13,063 nucleotides of DNA, taken from the NCBI GenBank assembly GCA_947458305.1, contig CANGZO010000038.1:1-13063 (forward strand), in the 5' to 3' direction. Shown here piece by piece: positions 1 to 6,736 of the stretch. Made by a program: the position numbers and the translations under genes. The notes under the pieces are model-generated. The model was not told where the DNA came from, did no database searches, and worked only from the letters and a program-made list of their open reading frames with translations. Source of the DNA: Comamonadaceae bacterium. GTDB taxonomy: Bacteria > Pseudomonadota > Gammaproteobacteria > Burkholderiales > Burkholderiaceae_C. Every line of letters starts with the position of its first letter. Within the stretch, counting starts at the first letter, position 1.

Positions 1-363
1 AACGCTTTGAACGAAGTGCTGCGCGACGACTACATCACCGATTCCAAAGGCGGCATTGACCGTTGGAACCGCGTCATCACCAAGGCCGGTATTCCTTTCA
101 CCTTGACCGCGCCTCACAAGGCGTTCCACCGCAACATCGGTTCTTTGTCCGGCTCCAAGATCACGCCCGATGGCCGTGTGGTGACCGACGCCGAGTGGAT
201 GGCCAAAGTCGGCGAGTGGTTGCCGACCAACGAAGACCGCGCCTATGTGGCCAGCCTGATGGGCCGAGTGGTGGAGCCCGGCAAGTTCGCCAACTGGATC
301 GCGCCACCCGTCATGGGCATCAACCGCCAGCCAGTGGACTTTGATTACGTCCGTTTTAACTGA
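1..363 (+). CDS. boxB: Benzoyl-CoA 2,3-epoxidase (benzoyl-CoA oxygenase) component B, C-terminal part
   Basis: This is the last 120 residues of an open frame that enters from the left edge and stops at TGA 361-363. I recognise the tail (for example SLMGRVVEPGKFANWIAPP and the ending DFDYVRFN) as BoxB, the di-iron oxygenase component of benzoyl-CoA 2,3-epoxidase. BoxB inserts one oxygen of O2 into the ring of benzoyl-CoA in the cytoplasm during aerobic hybrid benzoate degradation. The full protein is about 470 residues, so the di-iron ligands lie outside the window. The call is reinforced by boxA, its dedicated reductase, as the next gene on the same strand. The first in-frame start-like codon (TTG at 7) is not the true start. 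Confidence 0.9.
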   Translation, partial: NALNEVLRDDYITDSKGGIDRWNRVITKAGIPFTLTAPHKAFHRNIGSLSGSKITPDGRVVTDAEWMAKVGEWLPTNEDRAYVASLMGRVVEPGKFANWIAPPVMGINRQPVDFDYVRFN

Positions 364-379
364 TTGATCTTCTGATCTG

Positions 380-411
380 ACTGCTGCCCCTGTATTTACG
401 GGGGCAGCAGT
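380..411 (+). terminator. GC-rich hairpin after boxB, terminator-like but without a T-run
   Basis: ACTGCTGCCCC (380-390) pairs perfectly with GGGGCAGCAGT (401-411). The inner bases TGT/ACG extend the helix through a T-G wobble to a tetraloop ATTT. This gives about 14 pairs, 17 bases after the boxB stop. What follows is TTGACAGAGG rather than a run of T, so it is not a standard intrinsic terminator. It could stabilise the boxB mRNA 3' end or partly attenuate read-through. Its last bases (408-411) are shared with the 5' arm of the next hairpin, so the two structures compete at their bases. Confidence 0.5.
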
Positions 412-483
412 TGACAGAGGAAGGGGCGGGTTCCTCATGTTGGGGTACCAGAAATCGTCACCCGCCCCTTCCCCTGTCAACTG
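408..483 (+). repeat. Giant hairpin copy 1 (shared-core palindromic element)
   Basis: Arms 408-431 and 460-483 form a 24-position stem with a single mismatch (A418 against C473). They enclose a 28-base centre (432-459). The centre carries the shared core: TCATG (435-439), an apical mini-helix TGG-GGTA-CCA (441-450) and AAATC (452-456). The inner 15 stem positions (417-431, GAGGAAGGGGCGGGT) are identical to copy 2, whereas the outer arms (CAGTTGACA and TGTCAACTG) differ from copy 2 yet remain complementary. GAGGAA at 417-422 is also complementary to TTCCTC at 431-436, so an alternative local fold is possible. Confidence 0.85.
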
Positions 484-564
484 AATGGGATTTGTCGCAG
501 GTTTTCGTTTGATCTGTACCACCCGTGTACTTGCAATTCGAATGTGTTGCCTTGATGGAAGGCG

Positions 565-642
565 GTCATTGAATGAGGAAGGGGCGGGTTCCTCATGACG
601 GGGTACCGAAAATCGTCACCCGCCCCTTCCTCTTTCAATGAC
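565..642 (+). repeat. Giant hairpin copy 2 (shared-core palindromic element)
   Basis: Arms 565-589 and 618-642 form a 25-position stem with one T-T mismatch (574 against 633). They enclose a 28-base centre (590-617). The core matches copy 1 except for the apical mini-helix, which reads CGG-GGTA-CCG (599-608) instead of TGG-GGTA-CCA: both partners of a base pair have changed together. Bases 575-597 are identical to 417-439 of copy 1, and 610-630 to 452-472. The outermost arms GTCATTGAA and TTCAATGAC are unrelated to those of copy 1. Confidence 0.85.
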
Positions 643-665
643 ATGGGTGTGCTGTATGTTCAGGC

Positions 666-682
666 TGCCAGTAGACTTGGCA
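666..682. promoter_or_regulatory. Possible operator dyad TGCCA-N7-TGGCA
   Basis: A perfect 5-base inverted repeat, TGCCA (666-670) and TGGCA (678-682) with a 7-base spacer, lies between hairpin copies 2 and 3. It is about 150 bases upstream of the boxA start. The size and symmetry would suit a dimeric regulator such as a LysR-type protein. With only five paired bases per arm it could also be chance, and no clear promoter accompanies it. Confidence 0.2.
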
Positions 683-700
683 CGTTCATGCAGGCACTGA

Positions 701-778
701 GCAACGGTATGGCTTGGGGCCGGGCGCCGATTTCTGGTACCCCAGCATGAGGCGCCCGGCCCCAAGCCATACCGTTGC
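701..778 (-). repeat. Giant hairpin copy 3, inverted orientation and different stem
   Basis: Arms 701-728 and 751-778 are perfectly complementary over 28 bases, enclosing a 22-base centre (729-750). Read on the minus strand the centre carries the same core as copies 1 and 2: TCATG (750-746), mini-helix TGG-GGTA-CCA (744-735) and AAATC (733-729). The stem sequence (starting GCAACGGTATGG, ending GGGCGCC) has no resemblance to the other two. Total length is 78 bases, the same as copy 2. A false upstream extension of boxA would begin inside the 5' arm at TTG 714. The element ends 52 bases before the boxA start. Confidence 0.85.
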
Positions 779-816
779 GGGCCACGAAAACCAAAGACAA
801 AAGCCGAAAACTCAAC

Positions 817-823
817 AAGAGAG
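817..823 (+). promoter_or_regulatory. Ribosome binding site that fixes the boxA start
   Basis: AAGAGAG lies 7 bases before ATG 831. It supports that start over the in-frame TTG at 714, which lies inside a giant hairpin and would add 39 residues with no resemblance to BoxA. The surrounding leader (779-830) is A-rich and appears free of structure. Confidence 0.6.
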
Positions 824-830
824 CCAAGAC

Positions 831-2156
831 ATGAGCACCGAAGCGACGCTGATCAAACAACACCTGATCGACCCGGAAATTTGCATCCGCTGCAACACCT
901 GCGAAGCGATCTGCCCGGTGGGAGCGATCACGCACGACTCGCTCAACTACGTGGTCAAGGCCGATATCTGCAACGGTTGCATGGACTGCATCTCACCATG
1001 CCCGACAGGCTCGATTGACAACTGGCGCATGATGCCCAAGGCCAAGGCCTACAGCATCGAAGAACAACTCAAGTGGGACGAACTGCCTGCTGAACTCAGT
1101 GCTGACGAACTCGCCGAAGCAACAGGTGACATGGGTGGCGATGCCGGTGCCGCACAAGAAGAAGCGCAATCCGCCGTGCAATCGGCCGCAGCCTCCTCGG
1201 CTTCTGCCGTCAGCACTGCCGCTGTTTCAGGCTTCAACTCGGCCCAGTTCGGCGCAACGATTCCGCCTTGGTCAGCTGCCCACGCCTACACCAATCTGTA
1301 TGGCCCCAAAGCCGCTGAGAAAACCATCACCGCCACCGTGACGGGTAACTTGCGTGTGACCGAAGTGGGCCAACAAGCAGGCCAACAGGACTACGACACG
1401 CACCACATCGTGCTGGACTTCGGCAACTTGCCATTCCCAGTGCTCGAAGGCCAGTCGATTGGCATCATCCCGCCGGGTGTGGATGCCAAAGGCAAACCCC
1501 ACCATGCCCGCCAGTACTCGATCGCCAGCCCACGCAACGGCGAGCGCCCCGGCCACAACAACCTGTCACTGACCATCAAGCGCGTGCTCGAAGACCACGA
1601 CGGCAAACCGGTGCGCGGTGTGGCTTCCAACTTCATGTGCGATCTGAATGTGGGTGACAAGGTGCAGGTGATCGGGCCCTTTGGTGCGAGCTTCCTGATG
1701 CCCAACCACCCCAAGAGCAACATCGTCATGATTTGCACCGGCACCGGCAGTGCGCCCATGCGTGCCATGACCGAATGGCGCCGCCGCCTGCGGGCCAGTG
1801 GCAAGTTCGAGGGCGGCAAACTCATGCTGTTCTTTGGCGCACGCACGCCGGCTGAGTTGCCGTACTTTGGCCCGCTCAACAACTTGCCCAAAGACTTCAT
1901 CGACACCGAGTTCGCGTTCTCGCGCGAAGTGGGTAAGCCCAAGCGTTACGTGCAAGACGCCATGCGCGATCGCGCTGCCGACATCGCAGCCCAGCTCAAA
2001 GACCCGAACACTTGTTTTTATGTGTGCGGCTTGAAAAGCATGGAAGAGGGCGTGGTGATGGCCCTGAGAGACATCGCACAGAACGCCGGGCTCGATTGGG
2101 ATACCGTGGGTGCAGCGCTGAAAAAAGAAGGCCGTCTGCACCTTGAAACCTACTGA
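831..2156 (+). CDS. boxA: Benzoyl-CoA 2,3-epoxidase reductase component A
   Basis: BoxA (441 aa) is the cytoplasmic reductase that carries electrons from NADPH through FAD and two iron-sulfur clusters to the di-iron oxygenase BoxB. Two [4Fe-4S] motifs are visible near the N-terminus: C18, C21, C24, C28 and C47, C50, C53, C57. An acidic then Ala/Ser-rich linker follows at about residues 90-135. The ferredoxin-NADP reductase-like part shows the FAD motif RQYS (227-230), the nucleotide-binding motif GTGSAP (304-309) and the C-terminal CGLKSMEEGV. The start at 831 is chosen for its ribosome binding site and the family-like beginning MSTEATLIKQHLIDPEICIRC. The protein looks slightly longer than the roughly 415-residue relatives I recall, probably because of the linker. 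boxB lies upstream across the hairpin spacer, and the formate dehydrogenase genes follow 6 bases after the stop. Confidence 0.94.
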   Translation: MSTEATLIKQHLIDPEICIRCNTCEAICPVGAITHDSLNYVVKADICNGCMDCISPCPTGSIDNWRMMPKAKAYSIEEQLKWDELPAELSADELAEATGDMGGDAGAAQEEAQSAVQSAAASSASAVSTAAVSGFNSAQFGATIPPWSAAHAYTNLYGPKAAEKTITATVTGNLRVTEVGQQAGQQDYDTHHIVLDFGNLPFPVLEGQSIGIIPPGVDAKGKPHHARQYSIASPRNGERPGHNNLSLTIKRVLEDHDGKPVRGVASNFMCDLNVGDKVQVIGPFGASFLMPNHPKSNIVMICTGTGSAPMRAMTEWRRRLRASGKFEGGKLMLFFGARTPAELPYFGPLNNLPKDFIDTEFAFSREVGKPKRYVQDAMRDRAADIAAQLKDPNTCFYVCGLKSMEEGVVMALRDIAQNAGLDWDTVGAALKKEGRLHLETY

Positions 2157-2162
2157 CCACGC

Positions 2163-3881
2163 ATGGTGAATACCACCCACATTGGCCTGGACCAAGTTCG
2201 CCAGCAACTGCGCCAGCCCCGAACCCAGCTCAAAGGCCGGCAGGTCTTGCCTGAGGCCCGCGCCGATGTGCAAGCCCTCATCGGTCCTGTGCCTGAAGAA
2301 GGCCACCGCCGTGATCTGCTGATCGAGCACTTGCATAAACTGAACGACCATTTTCAGGGTCTCTTTGAGCGCCATATCGTGGCGCTGGCCGCCGAGATGC
2401 GGCTGCCCGTGGTCGAGGTGTTCGAGGTGGCTTCGTTCTATCACCACTTCGAGATCCTGAAAGACGAGGAAACTGCCCCCCGCATCACCGTGCGTGTGTG
2501 CGACAGCCTGAGCTGCAGCCTCGCGGGCAGCGACAGCTTGCTGCGCCAATTGCAAAACGATCTGCTCGATGTGAAGGTGGTGCCTGTGCCTTGCCTGGGC
2601 CGCTGCGAGCAGGCCCCTGCGGCGCAAGTGGGCCAGCAGGCCGTGGCGTTTGCCACGGCCCAGAATGTGAGCCGCTTGGTGGCCGAAAACAGCACGCAGC
2701 CCTTGGCCTTGCCCCATGCACTGCGTTACGACGATTACAAAAATGCCGGTGGCTATCAGCTGGCCCTGCAAGTGTCAGCCGGTCTGAAAGACCACGAATC
2801 GGTCATCCAGTGTCTGGAGTCTTCTGGCCTGCGTGGCTTGGGCGGCGCGGGTTTTCCGGCCGGTCGCAAGTGGCGCATCGTGCGCAGCCAGCCCGGTCCG
2901 CGCTTGATGGCGGTGAACATTGATGAAGGCGAGCCCGGCACCTTCAAGGACCGCACTTTCCTGGAAGCCGATCCGCACCGCTTTTTGGAGGGTGTGCTGA
3001 TCGCTGCCAGCGTGGTGGGCTGCGAGGCGGTGTACATCTATTTGCGTGACGAGTACCACGAAGCGCGTGTTTTGCTGACCGAAGAATTGGCAGCGCTGAA
3101 ACTGAATCCGCCTTGCGCGTTGCCGCGCATCGAATTGCGCCGTGGCGCGGGGGCCTACATCTGCGGCGAAGAGTCGGCCATGATCGAAAGCATCGAAGGC
3201 AAACGCGGTGAGCCGCGCATGCGCCCGCCCTACATCGCCGAGGTCGGGCTGTTTGGCCGCCCCACACTGGAACACAACTTCGAGACGCTTTACTGGGTGC
3301 GCGAACTGATCGAGCAAGGGGCGGACAGCTTTGCATCTCAAGGACGCCATGGCCGCAAGGGCCTGCGCCGTTTCAGCGTCAGCGGTCGCGTCAAGCAACC
3401 CGGCGTCAAGCTTGCGCCTGCGGGCATCACGCTGCGCGAACTGGTGGATGAATACTGCGGCGGCATGGCCGAGGGCCACACGCTGTACGCCTACCTGCCC
3501 GGCGGGGCCAGTGGCGGCATCTTGCCTGCTCTTCTGGCCGATGTGCCGCTGGACTTTGACACGCTGCAGCCCCATGGCTGCTTCATCGGCTCGGCCGCCG
3601 TGATGGTGCTCAGCCAACACGACAGCGCCCGCGAGGCGGCCCTGAATGTGATGCGCTTTTTTGCACACGAGAGCTGCGGCCAGTGCACACCTTGCCGTGT
3701 GGGCACTGAGAAGGCTGCGCTGTTGATGGACAGTCCTGTGTGGGACGCCGACACCTTGCAAGACTTGGCGCAAGTCATGGGCGATGCGTCGATTTGCGGC
3801 CTGGGGCAGGCTGCGCCCAACCCGATCCGTTGTGTGCTGGACTACTTTCCTCACGAAGTGGGCGCAGAGGTGAAAGCATGA
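2163..3881 (+). CDS. NAD-dependent formate dehydrogenase beta subunit, NuoE-NuoF fusion (FDH1 type)
   Basis: This 572-residue diaphorase subunit passes electrons from the alpha subunit to NAD+ in the cytoplasm. Residues 1 to about 165 are NuoE-like with a thioredoxin-fold [2Fe-2S] site (C113, C118, C144, C148). The rest is NuoF-like: an FMN-binding stretch LRGLGGAGFPAGRKW (about 223-237), NIDEGEPGTFKD for nucleotide binding, GAGAYICGEESA, and a [4Fe-4S] site C505, C508, C511, C545. The fusion and the 572-residue length match my memory of the beta subunit of Methylobacterium FDH1 (FdwB/Fdh1B) rather than FdsG plus FdsB, which are separate proteins. ATG 2163 has no clear ribosome binding site and lies 6 bases after the boxA stop, so translation is probably coupled to boxA. 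The stop overlaps the alpha-subunit start (ATGA). A NADH-accepting hydrogenase diaphorase is the structural alternative, but the downstream gene decides for formate. Confidence 0.9.
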   Translation: MVNTTHIGLDQVRQQLRQPRTQLKGRQVLPEARADVQALIGPVPEEGHRRDLLIEHLHKLNDHFQGLFERHIVALAAEMRLPVVEVFEVASFYHHFEILKDEETAPRITVRVCDSLSCSLAGSDSLLRQLQNDLLDVKVVPVPCLGRCEQAPAAQVGQQAVAFATAQNVSRLVAENSTQPLALPHALRYDDYKNAGGYQLALQVSAGLKDHESVIQCLESSGLRGLGGAGFPAGRKWRIVRSQPGPRLMAVNIDEGEPGTFKDRTFLEADPHRFLEGVLIAASVVGCEAVYIYLRDEYHEARVLLTEELAALKLNPPCALPRIELRRGAGAYICGEESAMIESIEGKRGEPRMRPPYIAEVGLFGRPTLEHNFETLYWVRELIEQGADSFASQGRHGRKGLRRFSVSGRVKQPGVKLAPAGITLRELVDEYCGGMAEGHTLYAYLPGGASGGILPALLADVPLDFDTLQPHGCFIGSAAVMVLSQHDSAREAALNVMRFFAHESCGQCTPCRVGTEKAALLMDSPVWDADTLQDLAQVMGDASICGLGQAAPNPIRCVLDYFPHEVGAEVKA

Positions 3882-6688
3882 GCACCGTCCAATTCACACT
3901 CAATGGCCAAAGCGTCGAAGCGCCTGCCGGCAAAAGCATTTTCAACATCGCCAAAGAATTGGGCATTGCCATCCCGCACCTGTGCCACAAGGATGGCTTG
4001 GCACCCGACGGCAACTGCCGAGCCTGTGTGGTCGAGGTGGCCGGTGAACGGACCTTGGCCCCGAGTTGCTGCCGCAGCGCCACGCCCGGCATGCAGGTGA
4101 CCACCGACAGCGTCCGCGCCGTCAAAAGCCAGAAGATGGTGCTGGAGATGCTGCTGGCCGACCTGCCCGAGCAGGGCCACAAATGGCTGGACGATCGCGC
4201 TGAAGCGCCACACGGCGAACTGAGCCAATGGGCCGAGCACCATGGCGTGCAAGTGCGCCCGCAACTGGCGGCCCTGCGTCGTGAAGCCGTGCCTGCCGAT
4301 TTGTCACACCCGGCCATGGCCGTGAACTTGGACGCCTGCATCCAGTGCAACCGTTGCCAACGCGCTTGCCGTGACCTGCAGGTCAACGATGTGATTGGCC
4401 TCGCCTTCCGGGGCGCACACACCCAGGTGGTGTTTGACCTGGCCGATCCGATGGGCGGCAGCTCGTGTGTGGGCTGCGGCGAATGTGTGCAGGCCTGCCC
4501 CACAGGGGCGCTCATGCCCAAGAGCCACATGGGTCCGCAAAAGGTGGACCGCGAAGTCGATTCGGTGTGTCCGTTTTGCGGCGTGGGTTGTCTGGTCACT
4601 TACCAAGTCAAAGACCCGGACCCGACAGGGGCCGTTCCAGCCCGAATCGTCAGCGTGAAAGGCCGCGAAGGTCCGGCCAACGAAGGCCGTCTGTGCGTCA
4701 AGGGTCGCTTTGGCATGGACTACATCCACAGCCCGGACCGCATCACCCAACCGCTGATCCGCAAGGACGGCGTGGCCAAAGACCTGGGCCTGATCGACGG
4801 CCACACCGACTGGCGCGAGGTCTTCCGCGAAGCGACGTGGGAGGAAGCGCTTGAGATCGCCACCCAACCGCTGAACGCGTTGCGCCAGCAACACGGCCCC
4901 AAATCGCTCGCCGGTTTTGGCTCGGCCAAAGGCAGCAACGAAGAAGCCTATTTGTTCCAGAAGCTGGTGCGCACCGGCTTTGGCAGCAACAACGTGGACC
5001 ACTGCACCCGCCTGTGTCACGCGTCCAGTGTGGCGGCTTTGCTGGAAGGCGTGGGCTCGGGTGCCGTCAGCAACCCGGTGCGCGATGTCGAGCATTCCGA
5101 CCTCATCATCGTCATAGGTTCCAACCCCACCAGCAACCACCCCGTGGCCGCTACCTGGATGAAGAACGCGGCCAAGCGCGGCACCCGAATCGTGCTGGCC
5201 GACCCGCGCATCACCGACATCGGCCGCCATGCTTGGCGCAATCTGCAGTTCAAAGCCGACACCGACGTGGCGCTGCTCAACGCCATGCTGCACGTCATCG
5301 TGCATGAGGGTTTGTGTAACGAAGCCTTTTTGAAGGCGCGTGCAGACAACGTGGCCGAACTCAAAGCCCATGTGCAAGGCTTCACGCCCGAAGCCATGAG
5401 CTTGGTGTGTGGCATACCGGCTGACACCATCCGTGAAGTGGCGCGTGCCTATGCCGGTGCCAAAGCCGCCATGATCTTGTGGGGCATGGGCGTGAGCCAG
5501 CACGTGCACGGCACCGACAACGTGCGCTGCCTGATCGCGCTGGCCAGCATCACCGGCCAGATCGGCCGACCCGGCACCGGCTTGCACCCCTTGCGCGGCC
5601 AGAACAACGTGCAAGGCGCAAGCGACGCGGGCCTGATTCCGATGATGTACCCCAACTACCAGCGGGTCGCCGACAAGTCTGCACACGACTGGTTTGAAAA
5701 GTTTTGGGACGCGAAACTGGACGACCAGCCCGGCTACACCGTGGTTGAGATCATGCACAAGGCCCTCGCGCCTGACAGCGACCCGCACAAGGTGCGCGGC
5801 ATGTACATCATGGGCGAGAACCCGGCCATGAGCGACCCGGACCTGAACCACGCCCGTCATGCGCTGGCCAGCTTGCAGCACCTGGTGGTGCAAGACATCT
5901 TCTTGACCGAAACCGCCTGGCTTGCCGATGTGGTGCTGCCTGCCAGCGCCTGGCCCGAGAAGACCGGCACCGTGAGCAACACCGACCGCACGGTACAAAT
6001 GGGTCGACAAGCCGTGCTGCCACCGGGCGATGCGAAACCCGACCTTTGGATCATCCAGCAGATCGCCGAGCGCATGGGCCTGAACTGGCACTACGCAGGC
6101 GAGCACGAAGGTGTTGCCGCGGTTTACGAAGAAATGCGCCAAGCCATGGCGCCGGCCATTGGCGGCATCGACTGGGCGCGCCTGAACGCGGGCTCGGTCA
6201 CTTACCCGTGCGTGAGTGCCGACGATCCGGGCCAGCCCATCGTCTTCCATGACCATTTCCCGACCGCCGATGGTCGCGTGCGGCTGATGACGGCCAGCTT
6301 GATCCCCGCCAATGAGCAACCCGATGCCGAGTACCCGATGGTGCTGATCACCGGGCGTCAGCTGGAGCATTGGCACACCGGCAGCATGACGCGCCGCGCC
6401 ACCGTGCTCGACGCGCTGGAGCCTGCGGCCACGGCCTCGCTGCATGGGGACGATTTGCGGCGTCTGGGCCTGGTGCCCGGCGATGTAGCCACCATCGCTT
6501 CACGCAGAGGTCAGGTGCGATTGCAGGTGCGCCAGGACGACGGCACACCTTTGGGCACGGTGTTCATTCCGTTTGCCTACCAAGAGGCGGCGGCCAACTT
6601 GCTGACCAATTCGGCGCTGGACCCTTTCGGCAAAATTCCGGAGTTCAAGTATTGCGCTGTCAGGATCGAGGTCGCTGCAATTGCATAA
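3878..6688 (+). CDS. fdhF: Formate dehydrogenase catalytic alpha subunit, molybdo/tungstopterin (FDH1/FdwA type)
   Basis: This protein (936 aa) oxidises formate to CO2 at a bis-MGD molybdenum or tungsten centre in the cytoplasm; it has no signal peptide. In order: an N-terminal [2Fe-2S] ferredoxin domain (C36, C47, C50, C64/C65); two [4Fe-4S] motifs (C154, C157, C160, C164 and C197, C200, C203, C207); the pterin-proximal [4Fe-4S] site (C231, C234, C238, C273); and the catalytic pair C380-H381 in NVDHCTRLCHASS, with Cys where E. coli FdhF has selenocysteine. RGQNNVQGASDAG and the C-terminal molydopterin-binding domain (LEHWHTGSMTRR) follow. No cysteine lies between residues 66 and 153, so the His-Cys3 cluster of FdsA and NuoG is absent, as I recall for FDH1. 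ATG 3878 overlaps the beta-subunit stop. The symbol follows the general alpha-subunit family; fdsA, fdwA or fdh1A are alternatives. The metal cannot be decided from sequence. Confidence 0.92.
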   Translation: MSTVQFTLNGQSVEAPAGKSIFNIAKELGIAIPHLCHKDGLAPDGNCRACVVEVAGERTLAPSCCRSATPGMQVTTDSVRAVKSQKMVLEMLLADLPEQGHKWLDDRAEAPHGELSQWAEHHGVQVRPQLAALRREAVPADLSHPAMAVNLDACIQCNRCQRACRDLQVNDVIGLAFRGAHTQVVFDLADPMGGSSCVGCGECVQACPTGALMPKSHMGPQKVDREVDSVCPFCGVGCLVTYQVKDPDPTGAVPARIVSVKGREGPANEGRLCVKGRFGMDYIHSPDRITQPLIRKDGVAKDLGLIDGHTDWREVFREATWEEALEIATQPLNALRQQHGPKSLAGFGSAKGSNEEAYLFQKLVRTGFGSNNVDHCTRLCHASSVAALLEGVGSGAVSNPVRDVEHSDLIIVIGSNPTSNHPVAATWMKNAAKRGTRIVLADPRITDIGRHAWRNLQFKADTDVALLNAMLHVIVHEGLCNEAFLKARADNVAELKAHVQGFTPEAMSLVCGIPADTIREVARAYAGAKAAMILWGMGVSQHVHGTDNVRCLIALASITGQIGRPGTGLHPLRGQNNVQGASDAGLIPMMYPNYQRVADKSAHDWFEKFWDAKLDDQPGYTVVEIMHKALAPDSDPHKVRGMYIMGENPAMSDPDLNHARHALASLQHLVVQDIFLTETAWLADVVLPASAWPEKTGTVSNTDRTVQMGRQAVLPPGDAKPDLWIIQQIAERMGLNWHYAGEHEGVAAVYEEMRQAMAPAIGGIDWARLNAGSVTYPCVSADDPGQPIVFHDHFPTADGRVRLMTASLIPANEQPDAEYPMVLITGRQLEHWHTGSMTRRATVLDALEPAATASLHGDDLRRLGLVPGDVATIASRRGQVRLQVRQDDGTPLGTVFIPFAYQEAAANLLTNSALDPFGKIPEFKYCAVRIEVAAIA

Positions 6689-6700
6689 TCCCACCGGCCT

Positions 6701-6717
6701 GACACGGCCATCGTGTC
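6701..6717 (+). other. Small hairpin after the formate dehydrogenase alpha gene
   Basis: GACACG (6701-6706) and CGTGTC (6712-6717) form a perfect 6-base stem around a 5-base loop, 12 bases after the alpha-subunit stop. No T-run follows, so it is at most a weak pause or mRNA-end structure in the 48-base gap before the kinase gene. Confidence 0.3.
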
Positions 6718-6736
6718 GCTGTGTTGCGGGGATTCG

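Larger units (their letters stand above)
364..830. other. 467-base non-coding, palindrome-rich spacer between boxB and boxA
   Basis: No credible gene lies here. Short frames on either strand cross the hairpins and have no recognisable product. The spacer holds a GC-rich hairpin (380-411), three related giant hairpins (408-483, 565-642, 701-778), a possible 17-base operator dyad (666-682) and an A-rich, apparently unstructured leader (779-830) carrying the boxA ribosome binding site. This is unusually long for a gap between two subunits of one enzyme. No convincing sigma-70 promoter was seen; the best match, TTGATC at 509 and TGCAAT at 532 with 17-base spacing, is only 4/6 and 4/6. Confidence 0.85.

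Noticed and set aside
509..537. Sigma-70 promoter between hairpin copies 1 and 2 (TTGATC, 17 bases, TGCAAT)
   Set aside because: Both hexamers match consensus at only four of six positions, which is expected by chance in a spacer of this size.
408..778. CRISPR array
   Set aside because: The three repeats are 76-78 base palindromes with different stems, one inverted, with gaps of 81 and 58 bases. There are no identical direct repeats with uniform spacers and no cas genes.
408..778. Integron attC sites
   Set aside because: attC sites keep their outer R boxes and vary in the middle; here the centre is conserved and the arms vary. No integrase gene or cassette-like genes are present.
714..830. 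Upstream in-frame extension of boxA starting at TTG 714
   Set aside because: The extension begins inside the 5' arm of hairpin copy 3 and its residues do not resemble BoxA. ATG 831 has a proper ribosome binding site and a family-like beginning.
5645..5655. GTACCCCAAC inside the alpha-subunit gene, resembling part of the hairpin core
   Set aside because: It is explained by the codons for MMYPNYQ, lacks the rest of the core and has no flanking palindrome.
4304..6445. Long open frame on the minus strand (about 713 codons) opposite the formate dehydrogenase alpha gene
   Set aside because: The translation is rich in His, Gly, Val and Ala with no recognisable domain, and it lies wholly antisense to a well-supported gene. 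It is a codon-bias shadow. The same holds for the long minus-strand frames at 1566-2771, 2775-3854 and 10406-12082.
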